Assembly (NCBI GenBank): GCA_034522155.1 | Contig: JAXHLP010000010.1 | Coordinates: 81,635 to 145,634, forward strand | Source of the DNA: Salinilacustrithrix sp034522155 | GTDB lineage: Bacteria; Actinomycetota; Acidimicrobiia; Acidimicrobiales; Salinilacustritrichaceae | Direction of reading: 5' to 3' | Length of the DNA: 64,000 nt | In this document: one piece after another, positions 14,808-22,908 of the stretch | How positions within the stretch are numbered: position 1 is the first letter of the stretch | How the letters are laid out: every line of letters starts with the position of its first letter | Program-made: the position numbers and the translations under genes | Notes under the pieces: model-generated | Databases searched by the model: none | Told to the model about the DNA's origin: nothing | Seen by the model: only the letters and a program-made list of their open reading frames with translations

Positions 14808-15365
14808 TCAGACCTGGCGGCCGCTGAAGGCGACGAGCTGCTCGAGGCGACCGGCGCCGGCGGGTGGGGTGGTTTCGGCGGCGAAGGTGTCGCCGTCGCG
14901 CATGTCCGGAGTCAGGGCCTGGCGGGCGAAGTCGTCGACGGCGGCGACCACCTCGGGATCGAGCGTGTAGTCCTGGCCCGTGCTCCGGGCGAGGTCCCAG
15001 CCATGGACGAGACCGTCGAAGGCGACGAAGCGGGCAAAGGTGTCACCGGGAACCTCGCCGAACGGCGCGACGACCGTCCGTTCCATGGCGCCGGGTGAGC
15101 GGACGGCGTCGAGCAGGTCGTCCATCGCCCCGCGGAACTCCTTCTCGGGCACCCAGCCGTAGACGGCGGGCGCGGAGATCTCGGGCGGCTCCTCGCCACG
15201 GAAGGCGTAGGCGAAGCTGCCGCCGAGGACCATCATGTGATCCAGGACGTCGTGGACGGTGAACGCATCGCACGGCGTCGGGTCGTCGAGCTGATCGGGG
15301 CGGATGCCTTCGACCACGTTCCCGACGGTGGGGAGGATGTGGGCGAGCTGGTCGGTCGGTTGCAT
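14808..15365 (-). CDS. DinB/maleylpyruvate isomerase-like protein (TIGR03086 type)
   Basis: A 185-residue four-helix-bundle protein. It starts QPTDQLAHILPTVGNVVEGIRPDQLDDPTPC and has the family's metal ligands: a His in VHDVLDHMMVLGG and a later His in FDGLVHGWDLARSTGQ. Related actinobacterial proteins use mycothiol in isomerase or detoxification reactions, but most are uncharacterised. ATG 15365 is chosen; the upstream extension to 15482 crosses the intergenic operator-like repeat. It is divergent from the TPR protein gene. Confidence 0.8.
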   Translation of the reverse strand: MQPTDQLAHILPTVGNVVEGIRPDQLDDPTPCDAFTVHDVLDHMMVLGGSFAYAFRGEEPPEISAPAVYGWVPEKEFRGAMDDLLDAVRSPGAMERTVVAPFGEVPGDTFARFVAFDGLVHGWDLARSTGQDYTLDPEVVAAVDDFARQALTPDMRDGDTFAAETTPPAGAGRLEQLVAFSGRQV

Positions 15366-15408
15366 GAAGGGCTCCTCGGGTCGGTCCGACTGGGCCGGAC
15401 ACGGGCAT

Positions 15409-15440
15409 CGACACAGACGAAGGCGCGACAATCTGTGTCG
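15409..15440. promoter_or_regulatory. operator-like inverted repeat between divergent genes
   Basis: CGACACAGA (15409-15417) and its exact complement TCTGTGTCG (15432-15440), 14 nt apart. It lies in the 140-bp gap between the divergent DinB-like and TPR genes. Half-site centres are about 23 bp apart, roughly two helical turns, as for a dimeric repressor or cooperative sites. The regulator is unknown. Confidence 0.45.
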
Positions 15441-15505
15441 CGACGCGACAACGCCGGTCGATCTCCGGCGGATGATCACCACACCCCTGGACCGGAAGGA
15501 CCCGC

Positions 15506-17572
15506 ATGGTCGACGAGCTCCAACCCGTCAGCGCTGCGGTGGACCGCGGGGAGTGGACCCGCGCGCTCGAGCTCCTCGATGCCCTCGGCGACTCGGCTCG
15601 CGACCCGCAGGGACTCGAGCTTCGAGCCTCCGCGTCCTACGGCGCAGGCCAGTTCGAGGCATGTGTGAGTGCCTGGGAGGAGCACCACTCGCTCTCGCTC
15701 GCCACGGGCGACGACATCGATGCAGCCCGGGCTGCGGCGATGATCGCCATGTACCTCATGATCGACACCGGGCTGATGGCACCGGTGCGGGGCTGGTTGC
15801 GGACAGCAGAACGGCTCGCGTCGGGGGACGACGACGCGCCGGCGCACGCCATGATCGCCATGGTCCGGACCTACGAGCGGTTCATGTGCGGCGACATGGA
15901 GCGGTCGCGGGCCGAGGCCGAGCGGGCGATCGAGCTCGGCGAACGGCTCGGCGTGCAACCGGCAGTGGTGATCGGTCGGGTCGCGACCGCCCGCATCACG
16001 ATCCTCGATGGCAACCTCGACGAGGGTCTCGACCAGCTCGACGAGGTCGGCGCGCTGCTCATGTCCGGGCAGGTCGATCCACTCACCACCGGGATGATGC
16101 TGTGCGAGCTGATCTGCGCCGCCCAGGGGCTGGCCATGCACGACCGCGCCGCGGAGTGGACCGAGGTGATGGAGCGGTGGCGCCACGGCGCCGCCTTCGG
16201 TGGGATCCACGGCCGGTGTCGCGTGCACCGGGCCGAGATGCTGCGGATGAGCGGACCGACCGACGCCGCCGAGGCCGAAGCGCTGGGCGCCTGCGACGAC
16301 CTCCGTCCCTGGATGCGCCGTGAGTTCGGTTGGCCCCTCGCCGAGCTCGGCAACATCCGCCTGCGGCGAGGTGACCTCGACGGTGCCGAGGAGGCCTTCA
16401 CCGCCGCGTACGAGCACGCCTGGTGTCCGCACCCGGGTCTGGCGCAGGTGCGCCTCGCCCGCGGTGACGTCGACGGAGCGGCCGCGCTCATCGACGAGGC
16501 CATCCAGCACCCGATCCGGATCCCCTCCAAGGAACGCCCACCCTTCGGCGACCTGTACCTGGCCCCGCTGCTCGAGACCCAGGTGGAGATCGCCGTCGCC
16601 GCCGGCGACCTCGACACCGCCCGCGAGGCCAGCGAACGGCTCGACTCGATCGCGACGACCTACGCCCGCAGCCCCTACCTGGTCGCCAGCGCTGCGCTCG
16701 CCCGGGCCCGCACGGCGCTCCTCTCCGACGAGACCGACGCCGCGATCTCGGGCGGCAACGACGCAGTGGCGGGGTGGTCCGAGTCCGGTGCCCCGTACGA
16801 AGCCGCCGTGGCACGAATGGTGTTGGCCGAAGCCCATGAACGCGCCGGCAACCAGGAGGCGGCGCAGATGCAGCGAAGCGCCGCGGCCAGCGCATTCGAG
16901 AGCTTCGGTGCCGCCCCCGCCGCGGCGAACGCCGCGGCACTCGCCGACACGCGGCCTGCTCGACCGGCCCGGGAGCGCCAGTCCCGGGACGGGGTGTTCC
17001 GCGTGGAGGACGGGATGCGCCGGATCGTCTTCGACGGCAACGACCTGTCGATACGCGATCTGAAGGGCTTCCGCTACCTCGAGCGCATGCTCGCCGACCC
17101 CGACCGCGAGTTCCATGTGCTCGACCTCGTCTCCGTCGACGGCGGGACCCTGCCCACCAGGCCCACGGTGGATCCCACCGACGAGATGACCTCGGTGCGC
17201 GGCGACGCCGACCTGCCCACCATCGACGACGAGGCGCGCGAGGCCTACCGCCGACGGCTGCGCGAGGTGGAGGAGGATCTCGAGGACGCCAAGGCGGCCA
17301 ACGACCTCGGCCGCATGGAGCTGGCCGAGCGCGACCGCGACTTCCTCGTCGCCGAGCTCTCCCACGCCGTCGGGCTCGGTGGACGTCTCCGCTCGACCGG
17401 CGGTGACGCCGAGAAGGCCCGGGGCAGCGTCAGTCGCTGCCTGCGCTACGCCCTCGGCCAGCTCACGCATGATCTACCGTCCCTCGCCGATCACCTCCGC
17501 GCCAGCCTCCAGACCGGCACCTACTGCGCCTACCGCCCCGACCCCATGGCCGCAGTCACCTGGCAGACCTGA
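15506..17572 (+). CDS. TPR protein with regulator-type C-terminal region
   Basis: A 688-residue protein, largely alpha-helical. Residues about 1-490 are degenerate TPR repeats (LELLDALGDSARDPQGLELRA, AEAERAIELGERLG, IRLRRGDLDGAEEAFTAAYE, AEAHERAGNQEAAQMQRSAA). The C-terminal 190 residues (VFRVEDGMRRIVFDGNDLSI, GFRYLERMLADPDREFHVLD, then a charged coiled coil and CLRYALGQLTHDLPSLADHL) match the tail of large actinobacterial ATPase-TPR regulators, but the AAA/P-loop part and any DNA-binding domain are missing. It may be a partner or truncated derivative of such regulators. ATG 15506 starts 140 bp from the divergent gene. Confidence 0.72.
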   Translation: MVDELQPVSAAVDRGEWTRALELLDALGDSARDPQGLELRASASYGAGQFEACVSAWEEHHSLSLATGDDIDAARAAAMIAMYLMIDTGLMAPVRGWLRTAERLASGDDDAPAHAMIAMVRTYERFMCGDMERSRAEAERAIELGERLGVQPAVVIGRVATARITILDGNLDEGLDQLDEVGALLMSGQVDPLTTGMMLCELICAAQGLAMHDRAAEWTEVMERWRHGAAFGGIHGRCRVHRAEMLRMSGPTDAAEAEALGACDDLRPWMRREFGWPLAELGNIRLRRGDLDGAEEAFTAAYEHAWCPHPGLAQVRLARGDVDGAAALIDEAIQHPIRIPSKERPPFGDLYLAPLLETQVEIAVAAGDLDTAREASERLDSIATTYARSPYLVASAALARARTALLSDETDAAISGGNDAVAGWSESGAPYEAAVARMVLAEAHERAGNQEAAQMQRSAAASAFESFGAAPAAANAAALADTRPARPARERQSRDGVFRVEDGMRRIVFDGNDLSIRDLKGFRYLERMLADPDREFHVLDLVSVDGGTLPTRPTVDPTDEMTSVRGDADLPTIDDEAREAYRRRLREVEEDLEDAKAANDLGRMELAERDRDFLVAELSHAVGLGGRLRSTGGDAEKARGSVSRCLRYALGQLTHDLPSLADHLRASLQTGTYCAYRPDPMAAVTWQT

Positions 17573-17602
17573 GCTCACGGGTCACGTCTGTTGGCCTTCG
17601 GT

Positions 17603-17712
17603 TCTGGACCCTCAGGTCGGTGCCCACGAACCGACCCAGGGGTCCAGAGTGGCCGCCCGCGATGTTCTGGACCCTCGGATCGGTCAGATAGCACCGATTG
17701 GAGGGTCCAGAG
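17603..17712. repeat. two tandem REP-like hairpins
   Basis: Two imperfect copies of a 46-47 nt palindrome at 17603-17648 and 17666-17712. Both have outer arms TCTGGACCC and GGGTCCAGA. The inner arms differ but still pair: GGTCGGT with ACCGACC in copy 1, GATCGGT with ACCGATT in copy 2, so a G-C pair is replaced by A-T. This covariation suggests the fold matters in DNA or RNA. They fill much of the 341-bp gap between the TPR gene and the ABC gene (17573-17913); the rest of that gap shows nothing clear. They could be terminators of the TPR gene or REP-type elements. Confidence 0.7.
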
Positions 17713-17913
17713 CGAGCGTGGGAGGGCGGCGCCTCATCGGCCTGGCCGAGGTCCCGCGTGTCTTGGTCTGCGATGCGTCGAGCACGTGCCGGCCCATGGA
17801 CGCGCCCACCGCCCCGGTTCCGATCCATCCGACTCGCTTGCAGTCGAACGTATCGGCGCACTCCGAGAAATCGGTCCGGCGCGGAGGGTCGCCGCCGGGC
17901 AGACTCTCCGACC

Positions 17914-18654
17914 GTGGGGGACCTGGTCGACGCTCGCGAGCTGAAGAAGTCCTTCGACGGCATCCGGGCCGTCGACGGCGTGTCCTTGCGCGTCGCGCCA
18001 CGCGAGCGGGTGGCGATCATCGGCCCCAACGGTGCCGGCAAGACCACGACACTGCTCATGCTGCTGGGAGCGATCGAGGCCGACGCGGGGACGATCCGCG
18101 TCGGCGACCACGATCTGCCGGCGCAGCGGCACCAGGCGATGCGGTCGGTGGGTTTCGCCGCCGGCTACCTTCCCCTGCCCGACCGGTTGAAGGTGCACGA
18201 GGCGCTCCGGTTCTTCGCCGACCTGTCCGAGCTCGCCGAACCCGCCACCGCGGTCGGGCGCGCCATCGACGAGCTCGACATCGGCTACATCCGCGATCAG
18301 CTCTGCATGACGTTGTCGTCGGGGCAGCGGACCCTGGTCGGGATCGCCAAGGCCACGCTCCACCAGCCCCGGCTGCTGGTGCTCGACGAACCGACCGCGT
18401 CGCTCGACCCCGACATCGCGCTCCGGGTGCGCGACCGACTCGCCGCGCTCAACGCCGAGCACCACACCGCGCTCCTCATGACCAGCCACGACATGCGCGA
18501 GGTGCAGACCCTCACCGAGCGCGTCGTGTTCCTCCGGGCGGGTGCGGTGATCGCCGACGGCCCGCCCGCGGCGATCGCGGCCGATGCCGGCCAGGCGTCC
18601 CTGGAGGCCCTGTTCCTCACCGAGGCCGCACGACTCCGGGAGCGCCGGGTATGA
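17914..18654 (+). CDS. ABC transporter ATP-binding protein
   Basis: A 246-residue ATPase with Walker A GPNGAGKTT (residues 37-45), signature LSSGQR, Walker B RLLVLDEPT and the switch His in LMTSHDMREV. It belongs to the two-gene ABC-2 export class (drug, lipid or polysaccharide export). The start GTG 17914 gives VGDLVDARELKKSFDG, a normal start for the fold; longer extensions run through the hairpin region. It overlaps the permease gene by 4 bp, so the two form one exporter. Confidence 0.9.
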   Translation: MGDLVDARELKKSFDGIRAVDGVSLRVAPRERVAIIGPNGAGKTTTLLMLLGAIEADAGTIRVGDHDLPAQRHQAMRSVGFAAGYLPLPDRLKVHEALRFFADLSELAEPATAVGRAIDELDIGYIRDQLCMTLSSGQRTLVGIAKATLHQPRLLVLDEPTASLDPDIALRVRDRLAALNAEHHTALLMTSHDMREVQTLTERVVFLRAGAVIADGPPAAIAADAGQASLEALFLTEAARLRERRV

Positions 18655-19481
18655 GCACCGCGACCATCGCCGCCGACACCCTCGAGCCGGCGACGACGGC
18701 CACGTTCAGCTGGCGGCGGGTGTTCGCCGTCGTCCGAAGGCAGGGGCTCGTCCAGTACCGCAACCCCGGCATGTGGTTCCTGCTGTTCGTGCTCCCGGTG
18801 GTCGACGCCGTGCTGTTCGCCTCGATCGGCGTGGCCTACGGCGACGGCACCGGCCCGGTCCGGGTGCTGTTCACCGGCATCATGCTGTTCCACCTCGTCT
18901 GGCAGCTGACCCTGGCCGGATCCCTGGGCTTCCTCGAGGAGGTCTGGTCGCGGAACGTGCTCAACCTGTTCACCACGCCGCTGCGCGAACTCGAGTACGC
19001 CGTGTCGCTCCTGGTCGTGGGCCTGCTTCGCACGGTCGTCGCCGTGGGGATGATCGCGGCGGTCGGCGGCGGCCTCTACGCGCTCGACCCCGCGTCGGCG
19101 GGCTGGGTGCTCGTGCCGGCCGCGGCGGTGCTCCTGCTGTTCGGGTGGGCGGTGGCGTTGCTCGTCGTCGGACTGACCCTGCAGTACGGCGACAGCGCCG
19201 AGGTGTTCTCCTGGGGGACGCTCGTGCTGCTCATGCCGTTGTCGGGCGTCTTCTACCCGGTCGAAGCCCTGCCCGGGGTCCTCCAGACCGTGGCCCGCGC
19301 CATCCCGCTGACCCGTGCATTCGACGCCACCCGGATCGGGATCGAAGGCGGCAGCCTTGCCGTCGGCGACCTGGCCGTGGCCGCCGCGGGCTCGGCGGTC
19401 GCCGTCGGCGTCGCGTTCTGGTTCGTCCTGCGCCAGCTCCGCCGCTTCCGCGAGCAGGGCTGGGTGACCAGGTTCACCTGA
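18651..19481 (+). CDS. ABC-2 type transporter permease
   Basis: A 276-residue permease with six hydrophobic helices, beginning VRRQGLVQYRNPGMWFLLFV, and with the ABC-2 motif SGVFYPVEALPGVLQTVARAI before the last two helices. It pairs with the ATPase encoded just upstream (ATGA overlap). Substrate unknown. It ends 4 bp from the convergent oxidoreductase gene. Confidence 0.88.
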   Translation: MSTATIAADTLEPATTATFSWRRVFAVVRRQGLVQYRNPGMWFLLFVLPVVDAVLFASIGVAYGDGTGPVRVLFTGIMLFHLVWQLTLAGSLGFLEEVWSRNVLNLFTTPLRELEYAVSLLVVGLLRTVVAVGMIAAVGGGLYALDPASAGWVLVPAAAVLLLFGWAVALLVVGLTLQYGDSAEVFSWGTLVLLMPLSGVFYPVEALPGVLQTVARAIPLTRAFDATRIGIEGGSLAVGDLAVAAAGSAVAVGVAFWFVLRQLRRFREQGWVTRFT

Positions 19482-19485
19482 GCTC

Positions 19486-20460
19486 TCAGGGCTCGACCAC
19501 GACCTTGCCGAGCGCCTTGCGGTCCATGAGCGCGCGCAGGGCTTCGCCCGCCCGTTCGAGCGAGTACCGCTCGGAGACGTGCGGGGCGAGTTCGCCCGAG
19601 CCGATCATGCCGATCAGCTCCTCGCTGATCGACCGGGCCAGCTCGGGTTCGCGACCGACCATGGCGCCGAAGAAGACCCCGACGATCTGACAGCCCTTGA
19701 GCAGCGTGAGGTTCAGCGGGATCGACGGAATCCCGGCGGTGAAGCCGACGACCAGGAAGCGACCGTTCCACGCCGTGGCACGGAGCGCGGCCTCGGCGTA
19801 GTCGCCGCCGACGCAGTCGTAGACGACGTCGGCGCCGGCACCACCGGTCAGCTCCTTGGCCCGGGCCTTGAGGTCCTCGATCTCGTAGTTGATCGTCTCG
19901 TCGGCGCCGCGGGCTCGGCACAGGTCGAGCTTCTCGTCGCTCGACGCGGCGGCGATCACCCGGGCACCCAGCAGCTTGGCGAGCTCCACCGCGGACAGGC
20001 CGACGTTGCCGCCGGCACCCAGCACCAGCACGGTCTCACCGGCCTGGAGCTCGCCGCGGTGCTTCAAGCCGTAGAGGCTGGTGCCGTAGGCGTAGTTCAG
20101 GCCCGTGACCTCGGCGAAGCCGACCTGGTCGGGGAGCACTCGCGTGCTGGCTGCCGGCACCACCGCGAACTCGGCGAAGCCACCGGCCACGCCGATGCCC
20201 CCGAGCACCCGGTCGCCGACCGAGAAGGCCTCGACGTCGTCGCCGACCGCGGCGACGACACCGGCCACCTCACCACCGGGCACGTACGGCGGCGGGACCT
20301 TGAACTGGTAGTTGTCCTCGATCATCAGCGTGTCGGGGAAGGTGACCGCGGCCGCCTTGACCTCGACGAGCACCTCGCCCGAACCGGGTGTGGGGTCGTC
20401 CCACTCCTCGACCACCAGGTTCTCGGGCGGACCGAACTCCTTGCACACGACTGCTCGCAT
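19486..20460 (-). CDS. NADPH:quinone oxidoreductase, zinc-independent MDR family
   Basis: A 324-residue enzyme. It starts MRAVVCKEFGPPENLVVEEW, has the catalytic-domain segment PYVPGGEVAGVVAAVGDDVE, and the NADPH-binding loop VLVLGAGGNVGLSAVELAKL at about residues 143-162. The zinc-ligand cysteines of alcohol dehydrogenases are missing, as in the quinone reductase branch. Likely reaction: two-electron reduction of quinones or enoyl compounds with NADPH. Upstream is a 74-bp tandem repeat array that lies between its start and the next gene. Confidence 0.88.
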   Translation of the reverse strand: MRAVVCKEFGPPENLVVEEWDDPTPGSGEVLVEVKAAAVTFPDTLMIEDNYQFKVPPPYVPGGEVAGVVAAVGDDVEAFSVGDRVLGGIGVAGGFAEFAVVPAASTRVLPDQVGFAEVTGLNYAYGTSLYGLKHRGELQAGETVLVLGAGGNVGLSAVELAKLLGARVIAAASSDEKLDLCRARGADETINYEIEDLKARAKELTGGAGADVVYDCVGGDYAEAALRATAWNGRFLVVGFTAGIPSIPLNLTLLKGCQIVGVFFGAMVGREPELARSISEELIGMIGSGELAPHVSERYSLERAGEALRALMDRKALGKVVVEP

Positions 20461-20489
20461 CGCACTTCCCTTCGTCGCCGACTGGATCC

Positions 20490-20671
20490 TAGGTCTGACC
20501 CGTTCGCCTGGCGGCGTCCGCGTCAGGTCCTGCGACTCATTCCGACTCCGTCGTCATTTCGGCGTAGGTCGTCCCGTTCGCCTGGCGGCGTCCGCGTCAG
20601 GTCCTGCGACTCATTCCGACTCCGTCGTCATTTCGGCGTAGGTCGTCCCGTTCGCCTGGCGGCGTCGCCGA
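20490..20671. repeat. 74-bp tandem repeat array, locus 1
   Basis: About 2.4 copies of a 74-bp unit; identical CCCGTTCGCCTGGCGGCGTC segments start at 20499, 20573 and 20647. The two full copies are identical as read. The unit, read in reverse complement, contains a core (CGAAATGACGACGNAGTCGG) that occurs again in the array at 37798-37914. It lies upstream of the quinone reductase gene and runs into the 3' end of the lipoprotein gene. Confidence 0.85.
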
Positions 20672-21155
20672 ACGCCGCCTCGCCGACACCGGCACACCGG
20701 GCGACGAGATCCAGCCGCCCGCCACCCGCGCCGGTGCCGCCAGGATCGATCGGCCCGACGTCGGCCTCGACGTCGATGCGGTCGCCCTCGATGGACGCGA
20801 CGTCGATCACCCCGGGGGCACCCGGCTCGGCCTGGAGCAACGTGTGGTCGCCGGCTCCCAGTACCGACGTGTCACGGGCCTCGAAGCTGATTGCCGAGGC
20901 CTCGGTGTCGACCTGGTCGCCGTCGACCGTGAGCAGCAGCTGGAGCAACGAGTCCGCCGACTCGGCGACGAGGACGAACACGTCCTCGTCGTCGTCCTGG
21001 CCGCAGCTGGCGACCTCGAGCTCGTAGGTGCGATCGGACAGCTCGACCCGCGCCGTGTCGTCGGGGAACTCGTCGGAGGTCGAGAGGCACCCGGCGAACA
21101 GGACGACGGACGCAGCCGTGAGCGCGAGTTCGACGACCGGTCGGCGGGTGCGCAC
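20628..21155 (-). CDS. putative lipoprotein
   Basis: A 175-residue protein with a signal peptide and lipobox (ALTAASVVLFAGC, Cys about residue 23), so probably anchored to the outer face of the membrane. The rest is acidic, Asp-rich and without a recognised domain. Its last residues (about AAFGDAARRTGRPTPK) are encoded by the 74-bp repeat array, so the original C-terminus may have been replaced when the repeat arrived. It starts at GTG 21155, 8 bp after the acyl-CoA ligase stop on the same strand. Confidence 0.65.
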   Translation of the reverse strand: MRTRRPVVELALTAASVVLFAGCLSTSDEFPDDTARVELSDRTYELEVASCGQDDDEDVFVLVAESADSLLQLLLTVDGDQVDTEASAISFEARDTSVLGAGDHTLLQAEPGAPGVIDVASIEGDRIDVEADVGPIDPGGTGAGGGRLDLVARCAGVGEAAFGDAARRTGRPTPK

Positions 21156-21163
21156 GGTGACGG

Positions 21164-22780
21164 TCAGGCTTCGGTCAACTCTCGCTTGAGAACCTTGCCG
21201 GTGGCGTTGCGCGGCAACGCGTCGAGGAAGGTCACCGACCGGGGCACCTTGTAGTTGGCCAGGTTGGCCTTGACGTGTGCCTTGACCGCGTCGGCGGTGA
21301 TCGACGATCCATCGGCCACGACCACGAACGCGGCGAGACGCTTGCCGAACTCCTCGTCGTCCACGCCGACGACCGCGACCTCGTCGATGTCGTCGTGGTC
21401 GGCCAGGAGGTCCTCGACTTCCCGCGGGAACAGGTTCTCGCCGCCGGAGACGATCATGTCGTCGTCACGTCCGCCGACGTAGAGCCGGCCGTCGGCATCG
21501 AATCGCCCGACATCACCGCTCGACAACAACCCGCTGATCGACGGCTTGGTCTGCCCACCGGTGTAGCCGTCGAATCGCAGCGCGCTCCCCACGAAGATTC
21601 GGCCGTCCACTCCCACCTCGGTGACCTCTCGGTCGTCGTCGTCGTAGAGCCGCACCTCGACCCCGGCGAGCGGCGTGCCGGCGGTCCCCGGCGCGGCCCG
21701 AAGGTCGTCGGGCGTGGCCACGGTGGCGACGGCGACCTCGGTGGAGCCGTACATGTTGTAGAGGTTGTCGCCGAAGGTGTCCATCCAGGTGGTGGCGAGC
21801 GAGCCGGGCAGTGCCGAGCCGGAGCACAGCACGACCTCGAGCGACGAGGTGTCGTTGGCCGCCAGCACGTCGTCGGGCAGGTCGACCATGCGCTGGAGCA
21901 TCACCGGCACCGCCGTCACACCCCGGACCCGGTGCTCGGCGATGAGCTCGACGATGCGCTGGGGATCGAACCGGCGGGTCATGACCGCGGTCTGGGTGAG
22001 CTGGGCGGCCATGAGCAGCGCGGCGTTGCCGAGCGAGTGGAACATCGGGGCCGGGATGGCGTGGACGTCGTGCATGCGGAACGGCACCCGCTGGAACAGC
22101 GCGGTGGTCGCGACCAGATCGGTGCCACCGTCGGTGCGCCGCGACGCCCCCTTGGGTACCCCGGTGGTGCCCGAAGTGAGGATGACCTGGCGTCCCATCG
22201 TCTCGGGAGGTCGGGGCCGCACCGAGCCGGCCCGACGCACGAGCTCGGGCAGCGACGGGGCGCCCCCGTCACCGTCGGGTCCGTCGGCCACGACGCGGCT
22301 GAGGTCGGGGGCGAATTCGACCACGGCGTCGGTGAACTCGTCGTCGTGGATCAACAGCACGCCGCCCTCGCTCGCCATCACGTCGGCGAGCTGCGGGCCC
22401 GCGAACCCGGTGTTCATGTACAGCACCGTCGAGCCGAGCTTGTTGAGCGCCACGGTGGCGAGCACGAACCAACGGGAGTTGCGGGCGAGGAGGCCGACCG
22501 GGACGCCCGGTCCCGCCCCGTACACGGCCAGCGCGATGGCCAACCGGTCGGACAACTCGTCGACCTCGGCGAAGGTCAGCGATCCCTCGTCGTCGATGAT
22601 GGCGACGCGATCGGGCGCGCGATCGGCGCTGGCGACGTAGCCGGAGGCAACCGTCGACCCGTACCGCCGCAGCGCCTTGGTCGAGGTCGCTGCGACCTTC
22701 GGGCGCAGGAGCCCGGTCTCGCGGAGCGTGCGTATGGCGCCGACGTTGAGGCGAATGCGGTCGAGCAGCGTTGCCACCAC
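21164..22780 (-). CDS. AMP-dependent acyl-CoA synthetase
   Basis: A 538-residue adenylate-forming ligase. It has the P-loop ILTSGTTGVPKGASRRTDGG, the A4/A5 region NMYGSTEVAVATVATP, the A7/A8 region SSGDVGRFDADGRLYVGGRDDDMIVSGGENLFP (in two parts) and the A10 lysine motif PRNATGKVLKREL. It activates a carboxylic acid, probably a fatty or aromatic acid, to its CoA ester. The start may be GTG 22780. No clear pathway partners are next to it apart from the small lipoprotein gene downstream. Confidence 0.9.
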   Translation of the reverse strand: MVATLLDRIRLNVGAIRTLRETGLLRPKVAATSTKALRRYGSTVASGYVASADRAPDRVAIIDDEGSLTFAEVDELSDRLAIALAVYGAGPGVPVGLLARNSRWFVLATVALNKLGSTVLYMNTGFAGPQLADVMASEGGVLLIHDDEFTDAVVEFAPDLSRVVADGPDGDGGAPSLPELVRRAGSVRPRPPETMGRQVILTSGTTGVPKGASRRTDGGTDLVATTALFQRVPFRMHDVHAIPAPMFHSLGNAALLMAAQLTQTAVMTRRFDPQRIVELIAEHRVRGVTAVPVMLQRMVDLPDDVLAANDTSSLEVVLCSGSALPGSLATTWMDTFGDNLYNMYGSTEVAVATVATPDDLRAAPGTAGTPLAGVEVRLYDDDDREVTEVGVDGRIFVGSALRFDGYTGGQTKPSISGLLSSGDVGRFDADGRLYVGGRDDDMIVSGGENLFPREVEDLLADHDDIDEVAVVGVDDEEFGKRLAAFVVVADGSSITADAVKAHVKANLANYKVPRSVTFLDALPRNATGKVLKRELTEA

Positions 22781-22908
22781 GCCGATGGTAGGTCCTGTCC
22801 CGCCCGCCCCGCCTCAGAGGTCACGCCAAGAGGGCGACGGACATGCCCAGGAACGCCGAACCGCAGGACACCCGGCGGTTCGCGAAGCCCGCCTCGTCGC
22901 GAGGCCTC

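Noticed and set aside
15476..17470. 664-residue minus-strand open frame opposite the TPR gene
   Set aside because: Low-information Gly/Arg/His-rich translation with no motifs; it is the shadow of a real plus-strand gene in high-GC DNA.
20490..20671. CRISPR array
   Set aside because: The repeat is a continuous 74-bp tandem unit without distinct spacers, and no cas genes are present.
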